Assembly: GCF_962719845.1 (NCBI RefSeq)
Contig: NZ_CAUIYF010000001.1
Span: 62,001 to 126,000, forward strand
Origin: Neisseria uirgultaei
Lineage (GTDB): Bacteria; Pseudomonadota; Gammaproteobacteria; Burkholderiales; Neisseriaceae
Reading direction: 5' to 3'
Length of the DNA: 64,000 bases
In this document: piece by piece, positions 41,658 through 51,516 of the stretch
Layout of the letters: the number at the start of each line of letters is the position of its first letter
Numbering within the stretch: position 1 is the stretch's first letter
Notes under the pieces: model-generated
What the model was told of the DNA's origin: nothing
The model's input: only the letters and a program-made list of their open reading frames with translations
The model's database searches: none
Program-made: the position numbers and the translations under genes

Positions 41658-42809
41658 ATGAGTAATAGAGACCAACTTTTTAAAGCCCCGCCGTTTGAAA
41701 ACCACAGCCCGCTGACTTGGTATCAAGCCGCCTCACAACTGCCCAACTTTATCCGCGACGACGCACAGGCTGCCGCCATCGAACATCTCGATCGGCTTTG
41801 GACCGAATTGATGATGTTCAAACGCAAAAGAAACCGTTTTTTAGGCAGGAGTTTGCGTTCCCCGCAAGTCCCCAAAGGGCTTTATTTCTATGGCGGGGTC
41901 GGACGCGGCAAAAGCTTTCTGATGGACGCTTTTTTCGGATGTCTGCCTTACCGCCGCAAACGCCGCGTCCACTTTCATGCCTTTATGGCAGAAATCCACC
42001 GGCGGCTGAAAGCCCTGAAAAGCGAAAGCAACCCGTTGAAATCCGTTGCCGCCGAGATTGCCAAAGAAACCCGCGTATTGTGTTTTGACGAATTTCATGT
42101 CAGCGATATTGCGGATGCAATGATTTTAGGCCGTCTGCTGGAAAATCTGCTTAACGAGGGCGTTGTTTTGGTGGCGACTTCAAACTACGCGCCTTCCGAA
42201 CTCTACCCGCAAGGTCAAAACCGGAGCAGTTTTCTTCCCACAATCGCGCTCATCGAATCCAGCCTGACCGTCTTAAACGTTGACGGCGGGGAAGACTACC
42301 GGCTGCGTACCCTCCGCCCCGCCGAGATTTTCTTTACGCCTGCCAATGAAGAAAATGAGGCAAAACTGGCAAAACTGTTCAAAGAAATGACAGGCATTAC
42401 CGATTTGAACCCCGGCATCAGCACCATCCACGGCCGGGAAATTCCCCACAAAGCCGAGTCCGGCCGTGCCATATGGTTTGATTTCCGCGCACTGTGCTTC
42501 GGCCCGCGCTCACAGTCCGACTATCTGTATTTGGCCGAACATTATGAAATGGTTTTTGTTTCAGGTTTGGAACAACTCTCACCGCAAGAAAAGGCGGAGG
42601 CGCGGCGGCTGACTTGGCTGATTGACGTGCTCTACGATTTCCGAGTCAAACTGTGTGCCACCGGCGCGGTAGATGTCAACCATATCTACACGGAAGGCGA
42701 TTTTGCCGAAGAATTTACCCGCACCGCCAGCCGGATGGTCGAGATGCAGTCCGAAGTTTATTTGGAACAGCCGCACCTGACCCTGTCTCCCAAGGCTTCA
42801 GGCGGATAA
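41658..42809 (+). CDS. zapE: Cell-division ATPase ZapE (AFG1-like)
   Basis: A 383-residue AAA-type ATPase associated with the Z-ring during late constriction. Walker A is GGVGRGKSFLMD, and Walker B LCFDEFHVSDIADAMIL carries the characteristic FHV segment of AFG1/LACE1 proteins. The C-terminal block VSGLEQLSPQEKAEARRLTWLIDVLYD is family-typical. It probably forms its own transcript, with ndk starting 58 bases after the stop. Confidence 0.9.
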   Translation: MSNRDQLFKAPPFENHSPLTWYQAASQLPNFIRDDAQAAAIEHLDRLWTELMMFKRKRNRFLGRSLRSPQVPKGLYFYGGVGRGKSFLMDAFFGCLPYRRKRRVHFHAFMAEIHRRLKALKSESNPLKSVAAEIAKETRVLCFDEFHVSDIADAMILGRLLENLLNEGVVLVATSNYAPSELYPQGQNRSSFLPTIALIESSLTVLNVDGGEDYRLRTLRPAEIFFTPANEENEAKLAKLFKEMTGITDLNPGISTIHGREIPHKAESGRAIWFDFRALCFGPRSQSDYLYLAEHYEMVFVSGLEQLSPQEKAEARRLTWLIDVLYDFRVKLCATGAVDVNHIYTEGDFAEEFTRTASRMVEMQSEVYLEQPHLTLSPKASGG

Positions 42810-42867
42810 GTTATTTTTTTGGTAGAGTACCGATTTGATTCTTCTTAAATAAAAATAAGGATATAGC

Positions 42868-43293
42868 ATGGCGATTGAACGCACCATCTCCATCATCAAA
42901 CCCGATGCCGTCGGCAAAAACGTTATCGGCAAAATATACAGCCGCTTTGAGGAGAACGGTCTGAAAATCGTTGCCGCCAAAATGAAGCAGCTTACCCTCA
43001 AAGAGGCGCAAGAATTTTATGCGGTTCACAAAGACCGCCCCTTCTACGCCGGATTGGTTGAATTTATGACCGGCGGTCCGGTTATGATTCAAGTACTGGA
43101 AGGCGAAAACGCCGTTCTGAAAAACCGCGAACTGATGGGGGCGACTAATCCCGCCGAAGCCGCCGAAGGCACAATACGTGCGGACTTTGCCACATCAGTC
43201 AGCATTAACGCCGTACACGGTTCCGACAGCGTGGAAAATGCCGCTTTGGAAATTGCCTACTTTTTCAGCCAAACCGAAATCTGCCCCCGTTGA
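42868..43293 (+). CDS. ndk: Nucleoside diphosphate kinase
   Basis: A 141-residue enzyme that equilibrates NTPs and dNTPs through a phosphohistidine. The N-terminus IERTISIIKPDAVGKN and the active-site block INAVHGSDS with the catalytic His are intact. A purine-rich ATAAGGATATAGC ribosome-binding site precedes ATG 42868. A DUS pair lies downstream. Confidence 0.98.
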   Translation: MAIERTISIIKPDAVGKNVIGKIYSRFEENGLKIVAAKMKQLTLKEAQEFYAVHKDRPFYAGLVEFMTGGPVMIQVLEGENAVLKNRELMGATNPAEAAEGTIRADFATSVSINAVHGSDSVENAALEIAYFFSQTEICPR

Positions 43294-43316
43294 TACAATA
43301 CACCGCACAACTCCTC

Positions 43317-43351
43317 TTCAGACGGCATAAAATATATCCATGCCGTCTGAA
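43317..43351. terminator. Inverted DUS pair after ndk
   Basis: TTCAGACGGCAT at 43317-43328 and ATGCCGTCTGAA at 43340-43351 form a 12-base stem with an AT-rich loop, in the opposite arrangement to most pairs in this window. Confidence 0.6.
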
Positions 43352-43436
43352 AACTCAGTTGCAAAAGGCTTTAAATCAAACTTGCCTGCCCTGCAATTTT
43401 TTATTTGAAGCCTTAATTTAAGAAAAACACAAACAC

Positions 43437-44531
43437 ATGAAAACCAATCTGCTCAACTACGACCTTCAAGGGCTGACCCGACATTTTGCCGATATGGGCG
43501 AAAAACCTTTCCGTGCCAAACAGGTTATGCGTTGGATGCACCAATCCGGTGCGCAAAATTTTGACGAAATGACCGATTTGGCAAAATCCCTGCGCCATAA
43601 ACTGAACGAACAGGCAAGCATCGAAATTCCCAAGCTGATGATGTCTCAAGAATCTTCAGACGGCACTCGAAAATGGCTTTTGGATGTCGGGACGGGCAAC
43701 GGCGTGGAAACCGTCTTCATCCCCGAATCGGATCGCGGCACGCTCTGCATTTCCTCGCAAGTCGGCTGCGCTTTGGAATGTACATTTTGCTCGACCGGCC
43801 GGCAGGGCTTCAACCGCAATTTGACCGCTGCCGAAATTATCGGGCAATTGTGGTGGGCAAACAAAGCAATGGGCGTTACACCGAAAAACGAACGCGTAAT
43901 TTCCAATGTAGTGATGATGGGTATGGGCGAACCGATGGCGAACTTCGACAATGTCGTTACCGCCTTGAGCATCATGCTGGACGACCACGGATACGGTTTG
44001 AGCCGCCGCCGCGTAACGGTTTCTACTTCGGGTATGGTTCCCCAAATGGACAGGTTGCGCGATGTCATGCCGGTGGCTTTGGCGGTTTCCCTCCATGCTT
44101 CCAATGACGAAGTCCGCAACCAAATCGTACCGCTGAACAAAAAATATCCCTTGAAAGAACTGATGGCGGCCTGCCAACGCTATCTGGTCAAAGCACCCAG
44201 GGATTTCATCACTTTCGAATACGTCATGTTGGACGGAATAAACGATAAGGCGCAACATGCGCGCGAACTGATCGAACTGGTCAAAGATGTTCCCTGCAAG
44301 TTCAATCTGATTCCGTTCAATCCCTTCCCAAACTCCGGATACGAACGCTCCAGCAATGAGAACATCCGTGTGTTCCGCGATATTTTGCAGCAGGCAGGAT
44401 TTGTCGTTACCGTACGAAAAACGCGCGGCGACGACATCGATGCCGCCTGCGGACAGCTGGCAGGTCAGGTTCGGGATAAAACACGCCGCCAACAAAAATG
44501 GCAGCAGATTTTAATCGGACAACAGGGGTAA
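43437..44531 (+). CDS. rlmN: Dual-specificity RNA methyltransferase RlmN
   Basis: A 364-residue radical-SAM enzyme that makes 2-methyladenosine at 23S A2503 and in some tRNAs. The 4Fe-4S ligands are CALECTFC (Cx3Cx2C), with the catalytic C-terminal cysteine in DDIDAACGQL. VVMMGMGEPMANFDNV is another family motif. pilW follows after 2 bases and ispG after it, so the three form one operon. An uptake core (TTCAGACGGC) lies at 43655-43664. Confidence 0.97.
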   Translation: MKTNLLNYDLQGLTRHFADMGEKPFRAKQVMRWMHQSGAQNFDEMTDLAKSLRHKLNEQASIEIPKLMMSQESSDGTRKWLLDVGTGNGVETVFIPESDRGTLCISSQVGCALECTFCSTGRQGFNRNLTAAEIIGQLWWANKAMGVTPKNERVISNVVMMGMGEPMANFDNVVTALSIMLDDHGYGLSRRRVTVSTSGMVPQMDRLRDVMPVALAVSLHASNDEVRNQIVPLNKKYPLKELMAACQRYLVKAPRDFITFEYVMLDGINDKAQHARELIELVKDVPCKFNLIPFNPFPNSGYERSSNENIRVFRDILQQAGFVVTVRKTRGDDIDAACGQLAGQVRDKTRRQQKWQQILIGQQG

Positions 44532-44533
44532 TT

Positions 44534-45295
44534 ATGCCTTTTAAGCTATCCAAACGAATCTCTTTATTGCTTGTCCTTGCCTTGGGCGCGTGCAGCACTT
44601 CCTACCGCCCCTCGCGGGCAGAAAAAGCCAATCAGGTTTCCAATATCAAAACCCAGTTGGCAATGGAATATATGCGCGGTCAGGACTACCGTCAGGCGAC
44701 GGCAAGTATTGAAGATGCCTTGAAATCTGACCCTAAAAACGAGCTTGCTTGGCTGGTTCGTGCCGAAATCTATCAATACCTGAAAGTTAACGACAAGGCG
44801 CAGGAAAGTTTCCGGCAAGCCCTCTCCATCAAACCCGACAGCGCCGAAATCAACAACAACTACGGCTGGTTCCTGTGCGGCAGGCTCAACCGCCCTGCCG
44901 AATCTATGGCATATTTCGACAAAGCCTTGGCCGACCCCACCTACCCGACCCCTTATATTGCCAACCTGAATAAAGGCATATGCAGTGCCAAACAGGGGCA
45001 ATTCGGATTGGCGGAAGCCTATTTGGAACGCTCGCTCGCCTCGCAGCCGCAGTTCCCCCCCGCATTTAAAGAACTGGCGCGCACCAAAATGCTGGCCGGG
45101 CAGTTGGGCGATGCCGATTACTACTTTAAAAAATACCAAAGCAGGGTAGAAGTCCTTCAGGCCGATGATTTGCTGCTTGGCTGGAAAATTGCCAAAGCCC
45201 TCGGCAACGCGCAGGCGGCATACGAATATGAAGCACAATTGCAGGCAAATTTCCCCTACTCGGAAGAATTGCAAACCGTCCTCACCGGTCAATAA
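44534..45295 (+). CDS. pilW: PilW (PilF), type IV pilus biogenesis lipoprotein
   Basis: A 253-residue outer-membrane lipoprotein with about six TPR repeats that stabilises PilQ secretin multimers. The lipobox LALGAC puts the acylated Cys near residue 20. Helical repeats such as AWLVRAEIYQYLKVNDKAQE and INNNYGWFLCGRLNRPAES are TPR units. ATG 44534 is chosen at the signal peptide. A seven-C tract lies in the coding region at 45055-45061. The link to rlmN and ispG is conserved in proteobacteria. Confidence 0.93.
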   Translation: MPFKLSKRISLLLVLALGACSTSYRPSRAEKANQVSNIKTQLAMEYMRGQDYRQATASIEDALKSDPKNELAWLVRAEIYQYLKVNDKAQESFRQALSIKPDSAEINNNYGWFLCGRLNRPAESMAYFDKALADPTYPTPYIANLNKGICSAKQGQFGLAEAYLERSLASQPQFPPAFKELARTKMLAGQLGDADYYFKKYQSRVEVLQADDLLLGWKIAKALGNAQAAYEYEAQLQANFPYSEELQTVLTGQ

Positions 45296-45310
45296 ACAGA
45301 TTCAAACCAT

Positions 45311-46576
45311 ATGAACACACTCCAACGCCGCAAGACGCATCAAGTCCGCATCGATCATATTACCGTCGGTTCAGAAGCACCCGTCGTTATCCAATCTATG
45401 ACCAACACCGACACTGCCGATGCAAAAGCCACCGCATTGCAGATTAAGGAATTGAGTGATGCCGGCTCAGAAATGGTGCGGATTACCGTCAACAGCCCCG
45501 AAGCCGCGTCCAAAGTTGCCGAAATCCGCCGCCGCTTGGACGATATGGGCTATACCACACCACTGATTGGCGATTTCCATTTCAACGGCGAACGCCTGTT
45601 GGCGGAATTTCCCGAGTGTGCAAAAGCCCTGTCCAAATACCGCATCAATCCCGGCAATGTCGGCAAAGGTGCAAAAGGCGATGAAAAATTTGCCTTTATG
45701 ATTCGGACTGCTGCCGAAAACGATAAAGCCGTCCGCATCGGCGTAAACTGGGGTTCTTTGGATCAGAGCCTCGCCAAACGCATGATGGATGCCAACCTCG
45801 CTTCTTCCGCGCCGAAACCGCCCGAAGAAGTGATGAAGGAAGCACTGATTGTCTCCGCTTTGGAATCTGCCGAGAAAGCCGTTCTATTGGGACTGCCCGA
45901 AGACAAAATTATCCTGTCGTGCAAAGTCAGCGCGGTTCAAGACCTGATTCAGGTTTACCGCGAACTGGGCAGCCGTTGCGCCTATCCGCTGCATTTGGGT
46001 TTGACCGAAGCCGGTATGGGCAGCAAAGGCATTGTCGCATCAACGGCAGCATTATCCGTCTTGCTTCAAGAAGGAATCGGCGACACCATCCGCATTTCAC
46101 TCACTCCGGAGCCGGGCAGCCCGCGAACGCAGGAGGTCGTCGTCGGGCAAGAGATTTTACAGACTATGGGTTTGCGCTCGTTTACGCCGATGGTTACTGC
46201 CTGTCCCGGCTGCGGTCGCACCACCAGTACCGTTTTTCAAGAACTGGCCCAAGATGTGCAAAACTACCTGCGCCAAAAAATGACCGTATGGCGTACTGCT
46301 TATCCCGGCGTGGAATCCTTGAATGTCGCCGTGATGGGCTGTGTCGTCAACGGTCCCGGAGAAAGCAAACTGGCTGACATCGGCATCAGCCTGCCAGGTA
46401 CGGGAGAAACACCCGTCGCGCCTGTTTATGTAGATGGTGAACGCAAAGTAACGCTGAAAGGCGACAACATTGCAACGGAATTTCTGGCTATTGTTGAAGA
46501 GTATGTCAAAACCAACTACGGCGAAAACGGCTCCAAACGCAACCAGAACAAAATCATCCCGATACAGTCCCTATAA
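45311..46576 (+). CDS. ispG: 4-hydroxy-3-methylbut-2-enyl diphosphate synthase (IspG/GcpE)
   Basis: A 421-residue 4Fe-4S enzyme of the MEP isoprenoid pathway. The TIM-barrel N-terminal part (VIQSMTNTDTADAKAT) binds substrate; cluster cysteines are in ACPGCGRTTS and MGCVVNGPGE. Third gene of the rlmN-pilW operon, with the start 15 bases after the pilW stop. Confidence 0.97.
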   Translation: MNTLQRRKTHQVRIDHITVGSEAPVVIQSMTNTDTADAKATALQIKELSDAGSEMVRITVNSPEAASKVAEIRRRLDDMGYTTPLIGDFHFNGERLLAEFPECAKALSKYRINPGNVGKGAKGDEKFAFMIRTAAENDKAVRIGVNWGSLDQSLAKRMMDANLASSAPKPPEEVMKEALIVSALESAEKAVLLGLPEDKIILSCKVSAVQDLIQVYRELGSRCAYPLHLGLTEAGMGSKGIVASTAALSVLLQEGIGDTIRISLTPEPGSPRTQEVVVGQEILQTMGLRSFTPMVTACPGCGRTTSTVFQELAQDVQNYLRQKMTVWRTAYPGVESLNVAVMGCVVNGPGESKLADIGISLPGTGETPVAPVYVDGERKVTLKGDNIATEFLAIVEEYVKTNYGENGSKRNQNKIIPIQSL

Positions 46577-46579
46577 GAC

Positions 46580-46612
46580 AAATGCCGTCTGAACTGTTTT
46601 CAGACGGCATTT
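46580..46612. terminator. Bidirectional DUS terminator between ispG and clpP
   Basis: AAATGCCGTCTGAA (46580-46593) pairs with TTCAGACGGCATTT (46599-46612). It serves the convergent genes ispG (plus) and clpP (minus). Confidence 0.85.
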
Positions 46613-46628
46613 GTCTACTTCACAAGGT

Positions 46629-47249
46629 TTAAAGCTGCAAAGAAGCGCGGTTTTCCAAAACTTGGTCAATCAAACCATATTCTTTTGCCTCTTCGGCAGA
46701 CATGAAATTATCACGGTCGGTGTCGCGCTCCAAATCTGCCAAATCGCGGCCGCAGTGTTTCGCCATCAGGCGGTTGAGTTTTTCTTTGATTTTCAACAGT
46801 TCGCGTGCGTGAATTTCAATGTCGGATGCCTGACCGCCCAAGCCTCCGCTGATTAAAGGCTGGTGAATCATAATCCGGCTGTTGGGCAATGCGAAACGTT
46901 TGCCTTTTTCGCCTGCCGACAATAAGAACGCCCCCATACTTGCCGCCTGCCCCAAGCACAAAGTCGATACATCGGGCTTGATGAAATTCATCGTGTCATA
47001 AATCGACATACCGGCCGTTACCGAACCGCCGGGAGAGTTGATGTAGAAGAAAATATCCTTATCCGGATTTTCACTTTCCAAAAACAATAGCTGGGCGACC
47101 ACCAAATTTGCTGACTCATCGGTTACCGGACCGACTAAAAATACGATGCGTTCTTTTAAAAGGCGCGAGTAAATATCAAATGCACGCTCACCACGACCGC
47201 TTTGTTCGATAACGGTAGGAACGAGGTAATTATTGAAATCGAAGGACAT
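46629..47249 (-). CDS. clpP: ATP-dependent Clp protease proteolytic subunit
   Basis: A 206-residue serine protease that forms the tetradecameric ClpP chamber. The active-site serine is in GQAASMGAFLL (Ser104) and the histidine in MIHQPL (His129). It lies downstream of tig in the same direction, as in many bacteria. No clpX is adjacent in this window. Confidence 0.97.
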   Translation of the reverse strand: MSFDFNNYLVPTVIEQSGRGERAFDIYSRLLKERIVFLVGPVTDESANLVVAQLLFLESENPDKDIFFYINSPGGSVTAGMSIYDTMNFIKPDVSTLCLGQAASMGAFLLSAGEKGKRFALPNSRIMIHQPLISGGLGGQASDIEIHARELLKIKEKLNRLMAKHCGRDLADLERDTDRDNFMSAEEAKEYGLIDQVLENRASLQL

Positions 47250-47271
47250 TCTTGTCTCCTGTCAATGTTAC

Positions 47272-47302
47272 GAAAGCACCAAAGGGACGCTTTGGTGCTT
47301 TC
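47272..47302. repeat. Perfect hairpin between tig and clpP
   Basis: GAAAGCACCAAAG (47272-47284) and CTTTGGTGCTTTC (47290-47302) form a 13-base perfect stem with a 5-base loop. There is no T run on the minus strand after it, so it may be a processing or mRNA-stability element rather than a full terminator. Confidence 0.65.
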
Positions 47303-47336
47303 AAGTTGCCTGTTTCAGACAAACCTTTGAAGATGA

Positions 47337-48647
47337 TTAGGCTTGTGCACCCATCACTTCGTCAAAAGACAAAGCTTTTTCGCTTACTTTGGCTTTGCCC
47401 AAAACGAAATCAACAACGTTGCTTTCTACTGCCAAAGAAGTCGGGCCTTGCAAACGGGAAGGCTCTGCGTAGTACCAGTCAATCACTTCTTGAGGATCTT
47501 CGTAGCTTTCTGCGAAGTTGGCAACAACGGCTTTGATTTGCTCTTCAGTCGGTTCCAGTTTGTTTTCATCAACCAGTTTGGCCAAAATCAGACCCAAAGA
47601 TACGCGGCGTTCGGCTTGTTCTTTGAACATATCCAAAGGCAAATCCAAGTTGGCAGCATCAGCCATGCCTTGGTTAACAAAATTTTGTTTCATTTCGTTT
47701 GCCAAGCGTGCTGCTTCTTCATTTACCAAAGCAACAGGTGCTTTCAGCTCTACAGCTTTGAGCAGCGCGTTCATGACAGATTCTTTGGTTTGTTCGTTTA
47801 CGCGGCGTTCCACTTCGCGACCGACGTTTTTCTTCACTTCTTCGCGCATTTTGGCCACGTCGCCGTCGGCAATACCCAATGCTTTAGCAAAATCGGCATC
47901 AACTTCAGGCAAAGTAGCTTCAGATACGTTGTTCAATGTGATGGTGAAGACAGCGGATTTACCGGCAACGTCTTTACCGTGGTAGTCTTCAGGGAAATTG
48001 ACGGTAACGTCTTTGCTTTCGCCAGCCTTCATACCAACTACGCCGGCTTCAAATTCAGGCAACATTTGACCTGCGCCCAATAAGAAGGCGTAGTTTTTGG
48101 ATGCGCCGCCTGCGAAAGGTTCGCCGTCGATTTTGCCTTCGAAGTCGATGATGACACGGTCGCCGTTTTGGGCTTCGCGTTCAATATGGTTAAAGCGGGT
48201 ACGTTGTTTGCGCAGGATTTCTACGGTTTGATCCACTTCAGCATCACCGACGGAAGCGGTTACTTTTTCAACTTCTTGTGCAGACAAATCGCCGATAACG
48301 ACTTCAGGGAATACTTCGAAAATCGCAGCGATTTTCAGGGATTCTTTATCATCTTGTTCTTCAACGCCTTCGAAACGCGGATAGCCTGCAACTTTCAATT
48401 CTTGGGCAACGGCAACATCGTAGAAGCGGCGTTGAACCATTTCATTGATGACATCATTTTGCGCGCTTGCACCGTACATTTGGGCAATCATTTTTAAAGG
48501 TGCTTTACCCGGGCGGAAACCGTCGATTTTTGCACGGCGCTGGGTTTGTTTCAGTTTTTTATCGGTTTCTGCGTTAATTTCGGACCAAGGCAGAGACAAC
48601 ACTACTTTGCGTTCCAGATTTTCTAAAGTTTCAACAGTTACGCTCAT
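47337..48647 (-). CDS. tig: Trigger factor
   Basis: A 436-residue ribosome-associated chaperone and peptidyl-prolyl isomerase. The ribosome-binding signature GFRPGKAP is at residues 45-52, the FKBP-type PPIase domain follows around residues 160-245 (NGDRVIIDFEGKIDGEPF) and the C-terminal chaperone arms end the protein. Two adjacent ATGs (48650 and 48647) fit AAGGG upstream; 48647 has better spacing. Start choice changes the product by one residue. Confidence 0.96.
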   Translation of the reverse strand: MSVTVETLENLERKVVLSLPWSEINAETDKKLKQTQRRAKIDGFRPGKAPLKMIAQMYGASAQNDVINEMVQRRFYDVAVAQELKVAGYPRFEGVEEQDDKESLKIAAIFEVFPEVVIGDLSAQEVEKVTASVGDAEVDQTVEILRKQRTRFNHIEREAQNGDRVIIDFEGKIDGEPFAGGASKNYAFLLGAGQMLPEFEAGVVGMKAGESKDVTVNFPEDYHGKDVAGKSAVFTITLNNVSEATLPEVDADFAKALGIADGDVAKMREEVKKNVGREVERRVNEQTKESVMNALLKAVELKAPVALVNEEAARLANEMKQNFVNQGMADAANLDLPLDMFKEQAERRVSLGLILAKLVDENKLEPTEEQIKAVVANFAESYEDPQEVIDWYYAEPSRLQGPTSLAVESNVVDFVLGKAKVSEKALSFDEVMGAQA

Positions 48648-48803
48648 CATAAGCCCTTAAATTTGTTGTGTTGATAAAATGATAAACCTTCTTCCCTGCA
48701 TGGGGAAGCAAACAGCGCAACGGTACGGATATTTGAACCGCATTGCCGCAAAGGGGAAATTTTAGCTGGCAAGTATATCACAATGTTCCGCCTGAAACAT
48801 AAT

Positions 48804-48842
48804 ATGCCGTCTGAAACGCCAATTCCGCCGTTCAGACGGCAT
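48804..48842. terminator. Inverted DUS pair after ftsK
   Basis: ATGCCGTCTGAA at 48804-48815 and TTCAGACGGCAT at 48831-48842 form a 12-base stem just beyond the ftsK stop at 48856 (minus strand). Confidence 0.7.
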
Positions 48843-48855
48843 TTTGCGACACGGG

Positions 48856-51294
48856 CTACAAATGATCCTTACGCGCCAAAATTTTACGGCTGCCGTTCAA
48901 ATCGGCCGGCGAAACCACACCCGCATTTTCCAGTGCCTCCATCAGGTTTGCCGCGCGGTTATAGCCGATACGCAACTGCCGCTGCAAAGACGAAATGGAA
49001 GTTTTTTTGCTTTCCAAAACATAGGCGACTGCCTGATCGAACAATTCGTCGCTGTCTGCATTGGGGCTGACGATATTTGCCGTTTCCTGTGCCGCTTCGC
49101 CTGTAAGCAGCCCTTCTACATAATTTGCCGGTGCCTGCTCCTTGACGAAAGCGACGACGCGGTGGACTTCATCATCGGAAACGAACGCACCTTGCAGGCG
49201 GGTCGGTTCGGCACTGCCCGGTTGCAGGAACAGGGAGTCGCCGTATTTCAGCAGTTCGTCCGCGCCTATTTGATCGAGGATGGTTCGGCTGTCGATTTTG
49301 CTTTGCACGGTAAACGCCATACGGGTCGGGATGTTGGCTTTAATCAGGCCGGTAACGACATCGACACTGGGACGTTGGGTGGCGACAATCATATGTATGC
49401 CGGCGGCGCGCGCTTTTTGGGCGAGGCGGGCGATTTGTTGTTCGACGGCTTTGCGTTCGGTCATCATCAGGTCTGCCAACTCGTCGATAACGACCACAAT
49501 CATCGGCAGTTTTTCCAGAGGTTCGGGTTCGTCGGGGGTCAGGCTGAACGGATTGAGCAGCGGCTTGCCTGCCGTTTTGGCTTGTTCGACTTTTTGGTTG
49601 AAGCCTTCCAAGTTGCGTACACCGGCGTGGGAAAGCAGGCGGTAGCGTTTTTCCATTTCGGCGACGCACCAGTTCAACGCCTGTCCCGCTTCGCGCATAT
49701 CGGTTACAACCGGACAGAGCAGGTGCGGAATGCCGTCGTAAATGCTCAACTCAAGCATTTTCGGGTCGATCATGATAAAGCGGACTTCGTCGGGCGTAGC
49801 TTTGAAAAGCATAGACATAATCATGCCGTTCACGCCGACGGACTTGCCCGAACCGGTCATACCGGCAACCAAAAGGTGCGGCATTTTCGCCAAGTCGCCA
49901 ACGACGGGCGTACCGGCGATGTCTTTGCCCAGCGCGACGGTCAGCTTGGATTTGGCTTCGGCAAACACGGGCGAGGACAAGATTTCGCTCAACATCACGT
50001 CTTGGCGTTTGTCGTTGGGCAACTCGATGCCCATCGTGTTTTTCCCGGCGATGGTTTCGACGATACGCACGGATTGCAGCGACATCGAGCGCGCCAAATC
50101 TTTCGACAAGGCGACAATTTGACTGCCTTTGACACCTTGCGCGGGTTCGATTTCGTAGCGCGTGATGACGGGGCCGGATGTAGCGGATACGACTTGTACG
50201 CCGATGCCGAATTCTGCCAGTTTGGATTCGATCAGTTCGGCTGTATTTTCCAATTCGGCGGGATTGATGCTGACCGGCTCGCTGTCGGGAATCCGCAGCA
50301 GGTTCAATGCAGGCTTGTGGTATTCGCCGTTCTGCTGTACTTCATTGTCTTCAAACAGCGAAGGTTGGATTTTAGGTGGCGGCGCAACGGAAACGGAAAC
50401 AGATTTTCGGTTGCTGCTGCTGCCTTCGAGGGGAATAACAGGTTTGGCCGTAATATTCTTGGCTTCTTTCACCATGCGCCGTGTGTTTTGGATATCGACA
50501 CCGTCTGTTTTGGTATTCGACCGGCGTTTTCCCAAAGCCATGACCTTGCCGGATAAGGCACTCAGACGGTTTTGAACCGCCCTGCCCGTACTGTTCAAAA
50601 ATTCCAGCCATGAAATCTGCACCAGCAGGGACAACGACAACAGCAGAACAACCAGGATAATCAGCAGGCTGCCCGATTTCCCCAGCAGCCACGCAAACAC
50701 TGCGCCGACGCGTATGCCGACCATACCGCCGGCTCCGACAGGCAGGGAGTCGGCATATTTTCCGCCCAGCACAAAATACTCCAAGACGGGGCTGAAGACC
50801 GTCAGAACAAACAGCGCGGCGGCAGCGATTTTGTGGTTGTATGCCTCGTTTTCCGTCTGTTTTGCGTGCAGACGGAATTTTTTATACAGCACGACGCAGG
50901 CAGCCGCTACCCACCACCAGAACGACCAGCCGAAAAGGTAATAACCGACATCGGCAATATATGCCCCGAACAAACCTCCCCAATTGGCGGTATCTCCGGC
51001 AAGCGGCGAACTGCGCGACCAAGACGGATCGCCCATATCGAAACTGATCAGGGAAATCGCCAAATACAGGGTTGCCGCCAAACCCATCAACCACAGCGCG
51101 TCGCCAATAAGGTTGACGACATGTTCGGGACGCGCCTTTTTGGTTTCGGTTTTCTGCAACTCTTTGACCGCCTTGAGCCGCTCGGAAACTTTATTGCCCC
51201 GTGCGCCGTTGTCGGCTTTCTTGTTGCGTGCGGACGTTAGGGACGGGCTTCCCGCCCTGCCTTTTGCTGTTTTTTTATGGGATTTTTCTGTCAT
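48856..51294 (-). CDS. ftsK: DNA translocase FtsK
   Basis: An 812-residue septum-located translocase for chromosome dimer resolution. About four to five N-terminal membrane helices are followed by a short linker, the RecA-like motor with Walker A GMTGSGKSVG and Walker B VVVIDELADLMM, and a C-terminal winged-helix gamma domain (SSLQRQLRIGYNRAANLME) that reads polarity sequences and contacts XerD. The linker is much shorter than in E. coli FtsK (1329 residues). It has a DUS just upstream of its start (51311-51322). Confidence 0.96.
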   Translation of the reverse strand: MTEKSHKKTAKGRAGSPSLTSARNKKADNGARGNKVSERLKAVKELQKTETKKARPEHVVNLIGDALWLMGLAATLYLAISLISFDMGDPSWSRSSPLAGDTANWGGLFGAYIADVGYYLFGWSFWWWVAAACVVLYKKFRLHAKQTENEAYNHKIAAAALFVLTVFSPVLEYFVLGGKYADSLPVGAGGMVGIRVGAVFAWLLGKSGSLLIILVVLLLSLSLLVQISWLEFLNSTGRAVQNRLSALSGKVMALGKRRSNTKTDGVDIQNTRRMVKEAKNITAKPVIPLEGSSSNRKSVSVSVAPPPKIQPSLFEDNEVQQNGEYHKPALNLLRIPDSEPVSINPAELENTAELIESKLAEFGIGVQVVSATSGPVITRYEIEPAQGVKGSQIVALSKDLARSMSLQSVRIVETIAGKNTMGIELPNDKRQDVMLSEILSSPVFAEAKSKLTVALGKDIAGTPVVGDLAKMPHLLVAGMTGSGKSVGVNGMIMSMLFKATPDEVRFIMIDPKMLELSIYDGIPHLLCPVVTDMREAGQALNWCVAEMEKRYRLLSHAGVRNLEGFNQKVEQAKTAGKPLLNPFSLTPDEPEPLEKLPMIVVVIDELADLMMTERKAVEQQIARLAQKARAAGIHMIVATQRPSVDVVTGLIKANIPTRMAFTVQSKIDSRTILDQIGADELLKYGDSLFLQPGSAEPTRLQGAFVSDDEVHRVVAFVKEQAPANYVEGLLTGEAAQETANIVSPNADSDELFDQAVAYVLESKKTSISSLQRQLRIGYNRAANLMEALENAGVVSPADLNGSRKILARKDHL

Positions 51295-51516
51295 GCCGTA
51301 TTACCGGAAAATGCCGTCTGAAATAAGGAAGCCGGACGGCTTGCGGATTGAATATGGAAAGTGTCGGATTATACTCCATTTCTCCTGCTTTCATCCTGCA
51401 ACAGACAGACATTGCCTTTCAGACGGCATATCTGTTGCCCGCCATATGTATTTTTACGCAGACCCTCGGCAAACCAGTATAATCCGTGCCGTTTGAACCG
51501 ATTGAAAGAAGATGGT

